DNA from: Paraburkholderia hospita
GTDB lineage: Bacteria; Pseudomonadota; Gammaproteobacteria; Burkholderiales; Burkholderiaceae
Reading direction: 5' to 3'
Length of the DNA: 64,000 bases
Assembly (NCBI RefSeq): GCF_002902965.1
Contig: NZ_CP026107.1
Span: forward strand, 372,001-436,000
Notes under the pieces: generated by a model
The model's database searches: none
Seen by the model: only the letters and a program-made list of their open reading frames with translations
Told to the model about the DNA's origin: nothing
Position numbers and translations under genes: made by a program
Shown: positions 46,173-53,831 of the stretch, piece after piece
Numbering within the stretch: position 1 is the first letter of the stretch
Layout of the letters: each line of letters begins with the position of its first letter

Positions 46173-47312
46173 ATGAATTCTGTCGAAAGGGTATTCGACC
46201 CGGCGCCCGATGCAGCGGACCGGTTCACTGATGCCAGCACGTGGGAGTCCGGCGGCAGGCTCTGGCCGAGCAACGAGCGGCAGGTGCTGACGTGCTGCCG
46301 CGTGGTGGACGAAACGCATGATGTGAAGAGCTTCGAGTTCCGCGCGGGCGACGGTTTGCCCGTGCGCTTCGAGCCCGGGCAATTCCTGACGGTGTCGGCG
46401 AATGTGAAGGGGCAACCCGTCGAGCGCTGCTACACGATCTCGTCGCCGCCGACGCGTCCCTGGCTGCTGTCCATTACGGTCAAGCGGGTTCCGGGCGGCG
46501 TCATGTCCAACTGGCTTCACGACAATATGAAGCCGGGGAACCAGTTGCAGGCGTACGGGCCTTCCGGCACCTTCACGCCGACGAGTACTTGCGCGGTGAA
46601 GTCACTGTATCTGTCGGCGGGTTCGGGTGTGACGCCGTTGATGTCGATGACGCGCGCCAGCATCGACCTTGGCCTCGACCGCGATATCGCGTTCGTGCAC
46701 AGCGCGAGAACGCCCGCCGATATCGTCTTTCGCGACGAGTTGCGCAGGCTCGCGAAGCTGTCGCCGCGTCTTCGGCTGTTCTTCGTATGCGAAGGCGTCG
46801 GCGATGAACTCGACTGGACGGGGGAGACAGGCAGGCTCAGTCTCGCGCTTCTTGCAAAGTGGATTCCCGATTACACCGAGCGCGAGGTGTTCACTTGCGG
46901 GCCGGCAGGCTATATGGACGCGGCGAGGGAGATTCTCCGCGAAGGCGGTCACGATCCGGCGCGCTACCACCAGGAAAGTTTCGACATCGCGTCCGATGTC
47001 GTCGTGCAGGCGCCGGCGTCACGTCCGTCCGAGAGCGCTGTGAGCCAGGAAACGTACACGGTCAAGCTGTCCCGCTCGGCGAGGTCGTTCACGATGACCG
47101 CGACGGAAACGGTGCTCGCCGCAGCGAAAAAGGCCGGCGTGCCGATCCCATCGTCGTGCAGCCAGGGCGTATGCGGAACCTGCAAGACGAAGCTGCTTGA
47201 AGGTAGCGTCGATATGCAACACAACGGCGGGATTCGTGACCGGGAAGTCGTCAAGGGCTTCAGGCTTTTATGTTGCAGCCGTCCGACGTCCGATCTGGTG
47301 CTGGAACTTTGA
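46173..47312 (+). CDS. Oxygenase reductase with FAD/NAD and plant-type ferredoxin domains (GbcB-like)
   Basis: A 379-residue reductase. Residues ~35-135 bind flavin (R-C-Y-T-I-S-S-P-P after a F-x-P-G-Q-F motif). About 140-270 bind NAD(P) (S-A-G-S-G-V-T-P-L-M-S-M and F-T-C-G-P-A-G-Y-M). The C-terminal ~85 residues are a plant-type [2Fe-2S] ferredoxin with C329-x4-C334-x2-C337 and C367/C368. It passes electrons from NAD(P)H to the Rieske oxygenase encoded just upstream; this three-domain layout is that of GbcB, CntB and similar partners. Confidence 0.94.
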   Translation: MNSVERVFDPAPDAADRFTDASTWESGGRLWPSNERQVLTCCRVVDETHDVKSFEFRAGDGLPVRFEPGQFLTVSANVKGQPVERCYTISSPPTRPWLLSITVKRVPGGVMSNWLHDNMKPGNQLQAYGPSGTFTPTSTCAVKSLYLSAGSGVTPLMSMTRASIDLGLDRDIAFVHSARTPADIVFRDELRRLAKLSPRLRLFFVCEGVGDELDWTGETGRLSLALLAKWIPDYTEREVFTCGPAGYMDAAREILREGGHDPARYHQESFDIASDVVVQAPASRPSESAVSQETYTVKLSRSARSFTMTATETVLAAAKKAGVPIPSSCSQGVCGTCKTKLLEGSVDMQHNGGIRDREVVKGFRLLCCSRPTSDLVLEL

Positions 47313-47330
47313 CACGTTTGGAGCGAGCGC

Positions 47331-48554
47331 ATGGCTGAATGCGAGGTCATCGACGCGCTTGTCGATTCGACGAGAACGAACCACACGCTGCACGATGTCA
47401 GGGCGTACCGCCTGGCGCGCGTGCAGGAGCAGCTAAGAAAGGCCAACTGTCCCGCGATATTGCTCTATGACCCGGTGAATATCCGCTACGCCACGGATAC
47501 GTCGAACATGCAGATATGGACGGGGCGAAACCCGTCGCGGTATGTGATGGTATTCGCCGATGGCCGCGTCATCGGTTGGGAGTTTCATAGCTGTGAGCAT
47601 GTGTGGAAAGGGCTGAGCCTGAACGTCGAGTTGCGTCATGCAATCGGCTGGACCTTCTTCAACGCGGGGCACGATGCGGAACGCCGTGCGAAGGTTTGGA
47701 GCGCGGAAATCATCGATGTGTTGCGCACACATGCGCCGAACGAATCGCGTCTTGCGGTCGACCGGCTCGATCCATTCGGTGCGGCTTGCCTTGTCGAAAG
47801 CGGCGTGACGCTGCTGGACGGGCAAGCGATGATGGAGCTGGCGCGGAGCATCAAGTCGCTGGATGAACAGGTGCTGATGCGCGAGTCGATCCGTGCGTGC
47901 GAGAAGGGCATCGAGCGCATGCATCACGAGCTTCGGCCGGGCATTACCGAGCAGGATCTTTGGGCGCATCTTCACTATGAAAATATCCGCCACGGAGGCG
48001 AGTGGATCGAAACGCGCCTTCTGTCTTCGGGTGACCGGACCAATCCGTGGATGCAGGAATGCTCTGCGCGTGTGCTGCAGCATGGGGAATTGCTGGCGTT
48101 CGACACCGATATGGTCGGGCCGAATGGCTACTGCGCGGATATCTCCCGGACGTGGACAGTCGGCCACACTCGACCGTCGGACGAGCAGCGCAAACTCTAT
48201 GAAACCGCTTATTCGCAGGTTCATTTCAACATGAGTCTGCTGCGTGCGGGGATGACATTCCGTGAGTTCTCCGAGAAAGCGTGGAAGATCCCCGATGCGT
48301 ATCTGAAGAACCGATATAGCTGCATTGCGCACGGCATCGGCATGGTGGACGAATATCCGTCCATTGCGCATCAGGTCGATTGGGACGGCGGTGGCTACGA
48401 CGGCCAGTTCGAAGCCGGCATGACGCTCTGCGTCGAGAGCTATATCGGCGCGGATGGCGGCAGCGAGGGTGTGAAACTCGAACAGCAGGTCGTGCTCACG
48501 GAGCACGGTTGCGAGCCGCTCACATCATGCGGATTTGAAACGGGCTGGCTGTAG
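47331..48554 (+). CDS. M24-fold metalloenzyme closely resembling DMSP lyase DddP
   Basis: A 407-residue creatinase/aminopeptidase-fold (M24) protein. Blocks such as D-P-V-N-I-R-Y-A-T-D-T-S-N-M-Q-I-W and G-G-E-W-I-E-T-R-L-L-S-S-G match the marine DMSP lyase DddP as I remember it, far better than Xaa-Pro dipeptidases, creatinase or ectoine hydrolase. Metal ligands are D258, D260, D270, H334, E369 and E384, with D340 and Y329 also conserved. Their spacing equals that of the published Ruegeria DddP ligands (295, 297, 307, 371, 406, 421), shifted by 37 throughout; D340 would be the catalytic base there. DddP splits dimethylsulfoniopropionate into DMS and acrylate. It is the last gene of the Rieske operon, 18 bases after the reductase. 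Lyase activity here is inference. Confidence 0.88.
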   Translation: MAECEVIDALVDSTRTNHTLHDVRAYRLARVQEQLRKANCPAILLYDPVNIRYATDTSNMQIWTGRNPSRYVMVFADGRVIGWEFHSCEHVWKGLSLNVELRHAIGWTFFNAGHDAERRAKVWSAEIIDVLRTHAPNESRLAVDRLDPFGAACLVESGVTLLDGQAMMELARSIKSLDEQVLMRESIRACEKGIERMHHELRPGITEQDLWAHLHYENIRHGGEWIETRLLSSGDRTNPWMQECSARVLQHGELLAFDTDMVGPNGYCADISRTWTVGHTRPSDEQRKLYETAYSQVHFNMSLLRAGMTFREFSEKAWKIPDAYLKNRYSCIAHGIGMVDEYPSIAHQVDWDGGGYDGQFEAGMTLCVESYIGADGGSEGVKLEQQVVLTEHGCEPLTSCGFETGWL

Positions 48555-48964
48555 ACTCGTTGCGCCCCAGCTGTCGATGGAAGGCGGGTTCCGTCTGCGC
48601 CGCGGCGAGAGGCGGGAAGGCGCTTGTCTGCACGATTGTGCTAATGACGATATGTTTAAGCTGCGGAGGCGTGAATGTGTTGCATAACAACAGAGGGTTT
48701 TCACCGGAAATTCTCTTGACGAATCTGGATGTCTTTCACAGACTTTGAATGAGGCGCAGCGATCCGTGGCGATCCCGCTTGTACGAAGATTCGGTCGGTC
48801 AATCGGTGCTGGCGCTGCTTGCCAATCAGGTGCGCAAGCCGCTGCAGCCCTGAGCCAGCACCCGACCGCTATCCCGTCCACTCGATCCGGCCGTCTGCTT
48901 CCCCCGCTGTAGCTTGCCTGTTTGCATTTGCCCCCTTGGATTGGCCAATCGTGAGGAGCTAGAC
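48555..48964. other. Intergenic region between DddP-like and VOC genes
   Basis: A 410-base stretch with several A/T-rich patches and no recognisable gene, hairpin with T-run or repeat. It should contain the end of the island transcript and the promoter of the VOC gene. Confidence 0.4.
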
Positions 48965-49588
48965 ATGAGCAATGGACAGAGAACGGTCGACATGAAACTG
49001 GAGGTTGTCGTCATTCCCGTGGCGGACGTCGACCGCGCGAAGCAGTTTTACACGCAGTTGGGTTGGAGGCTCGACATCGATCTCGTGAAAGACGATCAGT
49101 TTCGGGTCGTGCACTTCACGCCGCCAGGCTCGCATTGCTCGGTCCTGTTTGGCAAGGGTGTGACGACGGAAGAACCCGGCTCAGTGCAGGGACTTCACCT
49201 CATCGTGTCGGACGTGGAGGCCGCGCACGCGGAGCTTGTGGAGCGGGGCGTCGAGGTGAGCGAAGTCTTCCACGATGTCGGCGGCGTATTCCATCATGCT
49301 GGTGAAGAAGGGCGTTTGAGCGGCCCGCATCCGTCGCGCGCCACCTATGGTTCGTTCGCATCGTTCAGCGACCCCGACGGAAATGGCTGGGTTTTCCAGG
49401 AAGTGACGTCACGGCTCCCCGGCCGGGTGGAGGCGGGCGACACGACATTCGGTTCGTCCAAGGAACTTGCGGGCGCGCTTCGCCGCGCTGCCGCCGCGCA
49501 CGGCGAACACGAGAAAACGACCGGTCAGCACGATGAAAACTGGCCTGACTGGTACGCCGAATTCATCGTCCGCGAGCAGGCCGGCTAG
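48965..49588 (+). CDS. VOC-superfamily protein with C-terminal extension
   Basis: A 207-residue protein. Residues ~10-150 are one VOC unit (L-E-V-V-V-I-P-V-A-D-V-D-R-A-K-Q-F-Y-T-Q-L-G-W, then F-S-D-P-D-G-N-G-W). About 55 further residues, Gly/His/Ala-rich and ending W-P-D-W-Y-A-E-F-I-V, are unusual for the family. ATG 48965 has GAGGAG 8 bases upstream. The substrate is unknown; glyoxalase-like or bleomycin-resistance-like functions are typical. Confidence 0.87.
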   Translation: MSNGQRTVDMKLEVVVIPVADVDRAKQFYTQLGWRLDIDLVKDDQFRVVHFTPPGSHCSVLFGKGVTTEEPGSVQGLHLIVSDVEAAHAELVERGVEVSEVFHDVGGVFHHAGEEGRLSGPHPSRATYGSFASFSDPDGNGWVFQEVTSRLPGRVEAGDTTFGSSKELAGALRRAAAAHGEHEKTTGQHDENWPDWYAEFIVREQAG

Positions 49589-49701
49589 CAAGTTGCCGGG
49601 CTGAGCGTTTGCGGTGAAGTCGCCGGAACAGAACGATCACTGCGTGCATTCCGGTAGGCCGGGGCCGTCGAGGTTCCGGCTACCTTCATCGCGCCGTGTT
49701 G

Positions 49702-49720
49702 CACTATGATTATCATAGTG
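49702..49720. promoter_or_regulatory. Perfect 19-base palindrome, candidate operator
   Basis: CACTATGATTATCATAGTG is a perfect palindrome with 9-base arms around a central T, in an A/T-rich patch 150 bases upstream of the LysR gene and 114 bases after the VOC gene. Perfect 18-20-base palindromes of this kind are typical operators of dimeric repressors such as the GntR, TetR or MarR families. Confidence 0.6.
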
Positions 49721-49870
49721 ATATTCTTGCGGGATCAATCGTCGCGTACGGATTGCGTGCGGCTCTCCCATTGCATGCCACCTCTGCGCGCTGCGCATCA
49801 CTGATGCAGGCCTTTCCTCAGCGCGGATAGCCGCGTCCATTCGCGACGACGTGTGCCTTTTGGTGGATAG

Positions 49871-50746
49871 ATGCCTCGCGCTTTGGATCTGGATCTTCTC
49901 AACACGCTTGTTGTCGTCGCAGACTCCGGCAGTCTGTCAGCGGCAGCGTCTCGCTTGTACCGGTCTCACTCTGCGGTTGGCGAGCGGTTGCGAAAACTCG
50001 AACAGGTATGCGGTCTGTCACTGATGGTCCGCGGAAAGATGGGTGCGAGCCTCACACCCGCTGGCGAACGATTGGTCGTGCATGCGCGCAAGATTCTGGC
50101 ACTCAGCGATGCCGCCTTGCGAGACCTGCACGACGCAGAATCAAGCAGAGAGTTGCGACTCGCAGTCACCGACTATTTTCGCCCTCATGCCTTGCCGGGT
50201 ATTTTCGAGCGGATAGGCGCGCAATTTCCGCAGTTGCGGCTTCGTGTGGCGCTTCGAAACAGCGCGTTGATAGAGGAGCAGACGCATACGGGCACTTTCG
50301 ATATTGGGTTGTCGATGAGGGTGCTGCACGATGAATATTCTTTGGATGTCGCGCCGGGCGAGCGCCGAATGCTGGGCTGCGAGCCTATGCACTGGGTTGC
50401 GGACAAGTCTTTTGTTTTACCGGACGGCGTTCCGCTTCCCCTGATTGTGTTGCCCGAAACCTGTTCGTTGCAGCGATTTGTCATACGGATGCTGGATGAG
50501 CATCGCATTGCGTATTCGATTGCGCATTCGGCGACGAATATCGGTGGATTGCATTTGGCGCTGGCGGCGGGACTCGGCGTCGCTTGTCTGAATGCTTCTG
50601 CGATTCCATCGACGGCTGCGCCTTTCGAACACCACATGCAGTTGCCGCAATTGCCGGAAGCCGAGTTCAGCCTGGTACCGCCACGTTGCGGCGAGCCGTC
50701 GTTTGTATCGGGTGTCAGGGAGATCCTCGCTGAGCATTTGAGCTAG
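49871..50746 (+). CDS. LysR-family regulator
   Basis: A 291-residue LysR regulator: L-D-L-D-L-L-N-T-L-V-V-V-A-D-S-G-S-L-S-A-A-A-S-R-L, then S-A-V-G-E-R-L-R-K-L-E, followed by a substrate-binding domain. The conserved S-A-V-S-x-Q is changed to S-A-V-G-E-R. No strong ribosome site precedes ATG 49871. It is convergent with a broken LysR gene 18 bases away. The nearby perfect palindrome may be its operator or that of another regulator. Confidence 0.88.
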   Translation: MPRALDLDLLNTLVVVADSGSLSAAASRLYRSHSAVGERLRKLEQVCGLSLMVRGKMGASLTPAGERLVVHARKILALSDAALRDLHDAESSRELRLAVTDYFRPHALPGIFERIGAQFPQLRLRVALRNSALIEEQTHTGTFDIGLSMRVLHDEYSLDVAPGERRMLGCEPMHWVADKSFVLPDGVPLPLIVLPETCSLQRFVIRMLDEHRIAYSIAHSATNIGGLHLALAAGLGVACLNASAIPSTAAPFEHHMQLPQLPEAEFSLVPPRCGEPSFVSGVREILAEHLS

Positions 50747-50764
50747 TTCGTTGCCGACGCTCAT

Positions 50765-51675
50765 TCACCGCGATCCAATTTCAGCCAGTAGCCATTCTCT
50801 GAACGCCACGACGGGCGCTGAGTTTTCGCTTTCCTTTCGGAACACCAGATAGTAGGCAAGTTCGCAGCCTTGAATCTCGTGGAAAGGCCGCACCAGTCGT
50901 CCCTCGGCGAGGTCTCGTTCGACGAGCGTGGTTCTGCCGAGTGCAACGCCATTTCCCGAGATGGCCGTCTGGATCGCTGCAGCCGAATCATTGAGCTGCA
51001 ACCCGCGATCGCAATCGACGGTCTTTCCATATCCGGCTTTCTGGAGCCACGAACGCCATGTCGGAAACACGCCAAAGCTGGTCATCGAGATGTCATGGAT
51101 CAATGATGTCGAAGGTCTCCAGGGTCCTTCAAAGCGTGTCTTCCTTTCAGGAGCGCGGGACTGCACACCGGGAAAAACTCGTCTCGGAGCAGAAACATCG
51201 AGACCAGATTCGGCCACGCTCCAGCGCCGTAGCGGATGCCCGTGTCAACCCGGTCGGCGGTGAAATCAACCAGATGCCGGCTCGTGTCGATTCGAAGGTC
51301 GTAGTACGGATGCTGCTTCTGGAACGACTCGAGGCGCCACAGCAGCCATTTGTCCGCGAAAGCAGGCGGGACGGTCACGGTGAAGATGATGCGCGACTTG
51401 CTCGCCCTGAGTCGCTCGACTGCCGTCGAGAGCAGATCGAAGCCGCCTTGCAGATCAGGCAGCGCGGACCGCGCGGCGTCGGTCAAGGTCAGGCGCGACG
51501 GACCCGATGTCGACCGATGAAACAGCTCGACGTCGAGATAACTTTCCAATGCACGAATCAGCTGACCGACGGCGGCAGGCGTCACGTTCAACTCAGCGGC
51601 TGCCGCCGGATAGCTCAAGTGACGCGCAACCGCTTCGAAGGCGCGCAGGGCATTCAGATTGTTCGGAGCTCGCAT
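50765..51675 (-). pseudogene. GcvA-like LysR regulator gene broken by a frameshift
   Basis: From ATG 51675 one frame encodes a LysR N-terminal two-thirds (N-L-N-A-L-R-A-F-E-A-V-A-R-H-L-S-Y-P-A-A-A-A-E-L, helix-turn-helix, then effector domain to F-F-P-V-C-S-P-A-L-L) and stops at 51100. The remaining third continues in another frame from about 51110 to 50765 (L-I-H-D-I-S-M-T-S-F-G-V-F-P-T-W, N-G-V-A-L-G-R-T, to E-W-L-L-A-E-I). Placing the two together gives a normal ~303-residue GcvA-type protein, so a single-base change near 51100-51125 broke the gene, unless it is a sequencing error. The SDR gene on the same strand upstream could have been its target. Confidence 0.8.
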
Positions 51676-51800
51676 TTTCAGAGACAGAAGATTGGCGTCT
51701 TGCCGATTTTGGCGGCGAGCCCGGCAGCGGTCAAATGAGGCACTGGCAATCGTCGCCGGCGAAATCGCAATACGGTTCCGCCGGCGTCTCAACTGACAAT

Positions 51801-52547
51801 CTAGATTTGCGACAGACCACCGTCGACGACCACTTCCGTTCCCGTGACAAACGACGAGTCGTCGCTCGCGAGGAAAAGCGCTGCCTTTGCGACTTCGGCC
51901 ACCGTGCCGAAGCGCTTGAGCGGCACTGCTGCGGTGAGCGCCTCCCCCGTCTTTTGCAAGTCGGCATCCGGGATACCCAGCTTGGTTGCGAAAGGCGTGT
52001 CGATCGGACCGGGGCTGACGGCGTTGATGCGAATTCCACGCGGCGCGAGTTCCGCGCCTAGTGAGCGAACCAGCGAGCGTACAGCGGCCTTCGTTGCGGA
52101 CAGAATCGAGAGACCCGGTGTGCCGACGGCGTTGAGAAACGATGTCGTCACGACGATGCTGGCGCCATTGCTCAGATAGGGCGCTGCCTTTTGAATCGTG
52201 AAGAAGAGGCCATTGAAATTCAGCCCGAACTGCTCGTCGATCTGTTCACGCGTCACGGCTTCGAGGGGTGCGGCCTTGCCTGCGCCAGCGTTCGCGTACA
52301 CCACGTCGATGCGGCCGTGTGTTTCGACTACTTCTGCGATGGCGCGGTCGATTTGCGATGGGTCTCGGAGGTCGGCGCGGAGTGCTGTGATCCCTTCGCC
52401 GAGGGCTTGTTCTGCTTCTTTCAGGCGTTGTGCATTTGAACCGATAATGATGACCTTGGCGCCTTCGTTGCGGAAGAGTTTGGCTGCTTCCAGGCCAATT
52501 CCCGACGTGCCGCCCGTTACCAATGCGATCTTGTTTGCAAGCTTCAT
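51801..52547 (-). CDS. Short-chain dehydrogenase/reductase lacking the catalytic Tyr
   Basis: A 248-residue SDR with an intact NAD(P)-binding start (A-L-V-T-G-G-T-S-G-I-G) and N-A-G-A-G, plus the late S-P-G-P-I-D-T-P-F and V-V-D-G-G. ATG 52547 has GGAG upstream; the longer frame runs into unrelated sequence. The catalytic motif expected as Y-S-A-T-K reads L-S-A-T-K (codon CTG), so the proton-donating Tyr is missing while the Lys is kept. It may be inactive, bind cofactor as a regulator or use another acid. Alternative starts do not change this. Confidence 0.9.
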   Translation of the reverse strand: MKLANKIALVTGGTSGIGLEAAKLFRNEGAKVIIIGSNAQRLKEAEQALGEGITALRADLRDPSQIDRAIAEVVETHGRIDVVYANAGAGKAAPLEAVTREQIDEQFGLNFNGLFFTIQKAAPYLSNGASIVVTTSFLNAVGTPGLSILSATKAAVRSLVRSLGAELAPRGIRINAVSPGPIDTPFATKLGIPDADLQKTGEALTAAVPLKRFGTVAEVAKAALFLASDDSSFVTGTEVVVDGGLSQI

Positions 52548-52765
52548 GATGTGCTCCAGTTCGGTGTTCGGTTTGAGAGACCTGAGATCTGAAATCTGTT
52601 CGCGTCTCGGTGACTGAACTATCGGCGCTGGCGCGCTTGGCGACAAATGAGAAGATCTTTGGGGGTGGGATAGAAAAACTATCTGAAGTCTGGGATGGTG
52701 TTTTTTCGCGGCGCGGGCGGATTGGTGTTTTGGTCTTTGTGCTGGCATCCGTGTTTGGCCTTTGC

Positions 52766-53424
52766 GCTGGCATCCGCGATTTGCCTTCGTGCTTCAAGCG
52801 TCGCCCCTGTGCGGGGCGGCACCTACTTTTCTTTGCCGCCGCAAAGAAAAGTAGGCAATAGAAAGCGGCTCACACCGCCAATTCCTGTTATTACCCACGG
52901 GCCCCCAACGTCCCAACGCATCACACGGCAGCGTATTTGTTCGCGTGCATTGCCAACGCTTCGAATAAACGCCTCACCTACTTCAAATACCCGCACAAGG
53001 GCTAGCGGCAGCAGATGGTATGTGCCGCCCAGGTGGCAAACTGTGTGTAGGTTGTCGCGTCGTATAGCCTGGCGCTCTTACAGGGTGGAACGGGTGCGCT
53101 ATCGGTCCGAAGTGAGGCGTGAGGAGCACAAGGGGCCTACACACAGTTTGCCACCTGGGCGGCAGTGGAATAGCCGGCACGGCGTGCTGTAGTACGGGAG
53201 CGTGAAGCGGGTGAGGCGCACCGCAAGAGCGCTGGCAACGAACGTGGGTCACGTGGTTGCCGTGTGAAGCGTAAGAACCTTTGGGGGCCCTCAGGCAAGA
53301 ACAAGAATTAGCGGTGTTAGCCGCTTTCTTTTGCCTACTTTTCTTTGCGGCGGCAAAGAAAAGTAGGTGCCGCCCCGCACAGGGGCGACGCCTGAAGCAC
53401 GAAGGCATAACGCGGATGCCAGCA
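52766..53424. repeat. Large nested inverted-repeat element (143-base arms)
   Basis: Left arm 52766-52908 and right arm 53282-53424 are inverted copies that I judge about 90% identical, each ending in GGGGGCCC-type sequence. Each arm contains its own near-perfect hairpin, CCTACTTTTCTTTGC-CGCC-GCAAAGAAAAGTAGG, at 52831-52855 and its mirror near 53337. Between the arms lies a second, perfect 29-base inverted repeat, 53023-53051 against 53136-53164 (a segment containing GTGGCAAACTGTGTG). No credible gene fills the element, and a short tandem copy of GCTGGCATCCG sits just outside the left arm. I know similar arm sequences are spread through Burkholderia-type genomes, but I cannot name the family. 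It separates the SDR gene from the copper genes. Confidence 0.85.
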
Positions 53425-53483
53425 CAAGAACAGAAAACCCAAACAGCGTGCGCAGCACCCACTACTACCAACCCTTCACCACC

Positions 53484-53831
53484 TCAAGACCGCTTCTCCA
53501 TCTTCACGATGGTCAACCTACCATTGACGCTTTCGACCCGAACCTTGACCTTATCGCCCTCGTGCACTTGCTTGACCATCGCAGCGTCCTTCGCCTTGAA
53601 CGCCATCGTCATCGGCGGCATGCCAACATTTTCCAGCGCTCCGTGCTTCAGCGTCACCATGCCAGTCTCCGGGTCCACCTTCTTGACCTCCGCATCGGTG
53701 AGTGCCGTCTTCGGCGACATCTTCGAGGCCGACGGCGCGGACATCTTCATGCCGGCCATATCGTCACCGGCAAAGGCCGGAGCAACAAAAACAGCTGCAA
53801 GCACAGCAGACGCAACAATCCGTTTTTTCAT
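53484..53831 (-). CDS. cusF: CusF-like periplasmic copper-binding protein
   Basis: A 115-residue protein with a signal peptide ([20 protein letters not shown]) and a small beta-barrel with M-P-P-M-T-M, the Cu/Ag-binding methionine motif of CusF. The cation-pi Trp of E. coli CusF is replaced by Gly here (N-V-G-M-P-P-M-T-M), so binding may be weaker. The mature start also has M-A-G-M-K-M. Its ATG overlaps the stop of cusA by four bases. It hands metal to the CusA/B/C pump in the periplasm. Confidence 0.9.
   Translation of the reverse strand: MKKRIVASAVLAAVFVAPAFAGDDMAGMKMSAPSASKMSPKTALTDAEVKKVDPETGMVTLKHGALENVGMPPMTMAFKAKDAAMVKQVHEGDKVKVRVESVNGRLTIVKMEKRS

Noticed and set aside
47331..48554. 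Ectoine hydrolase, creatinase or Xaa-Pro dipeptidase
   Set aside because: Fold is shared, but N-terminal blocks and ligand spacing fit DddP much better, and no ectoine genes are nearby.
52900..53480. Protein-coding genes inside the inverted-repeat element
   Set aside because: Frames are short, cross the repeat arms, lack ribosome sites and encode Arg/Ser-rich low-complexity products.
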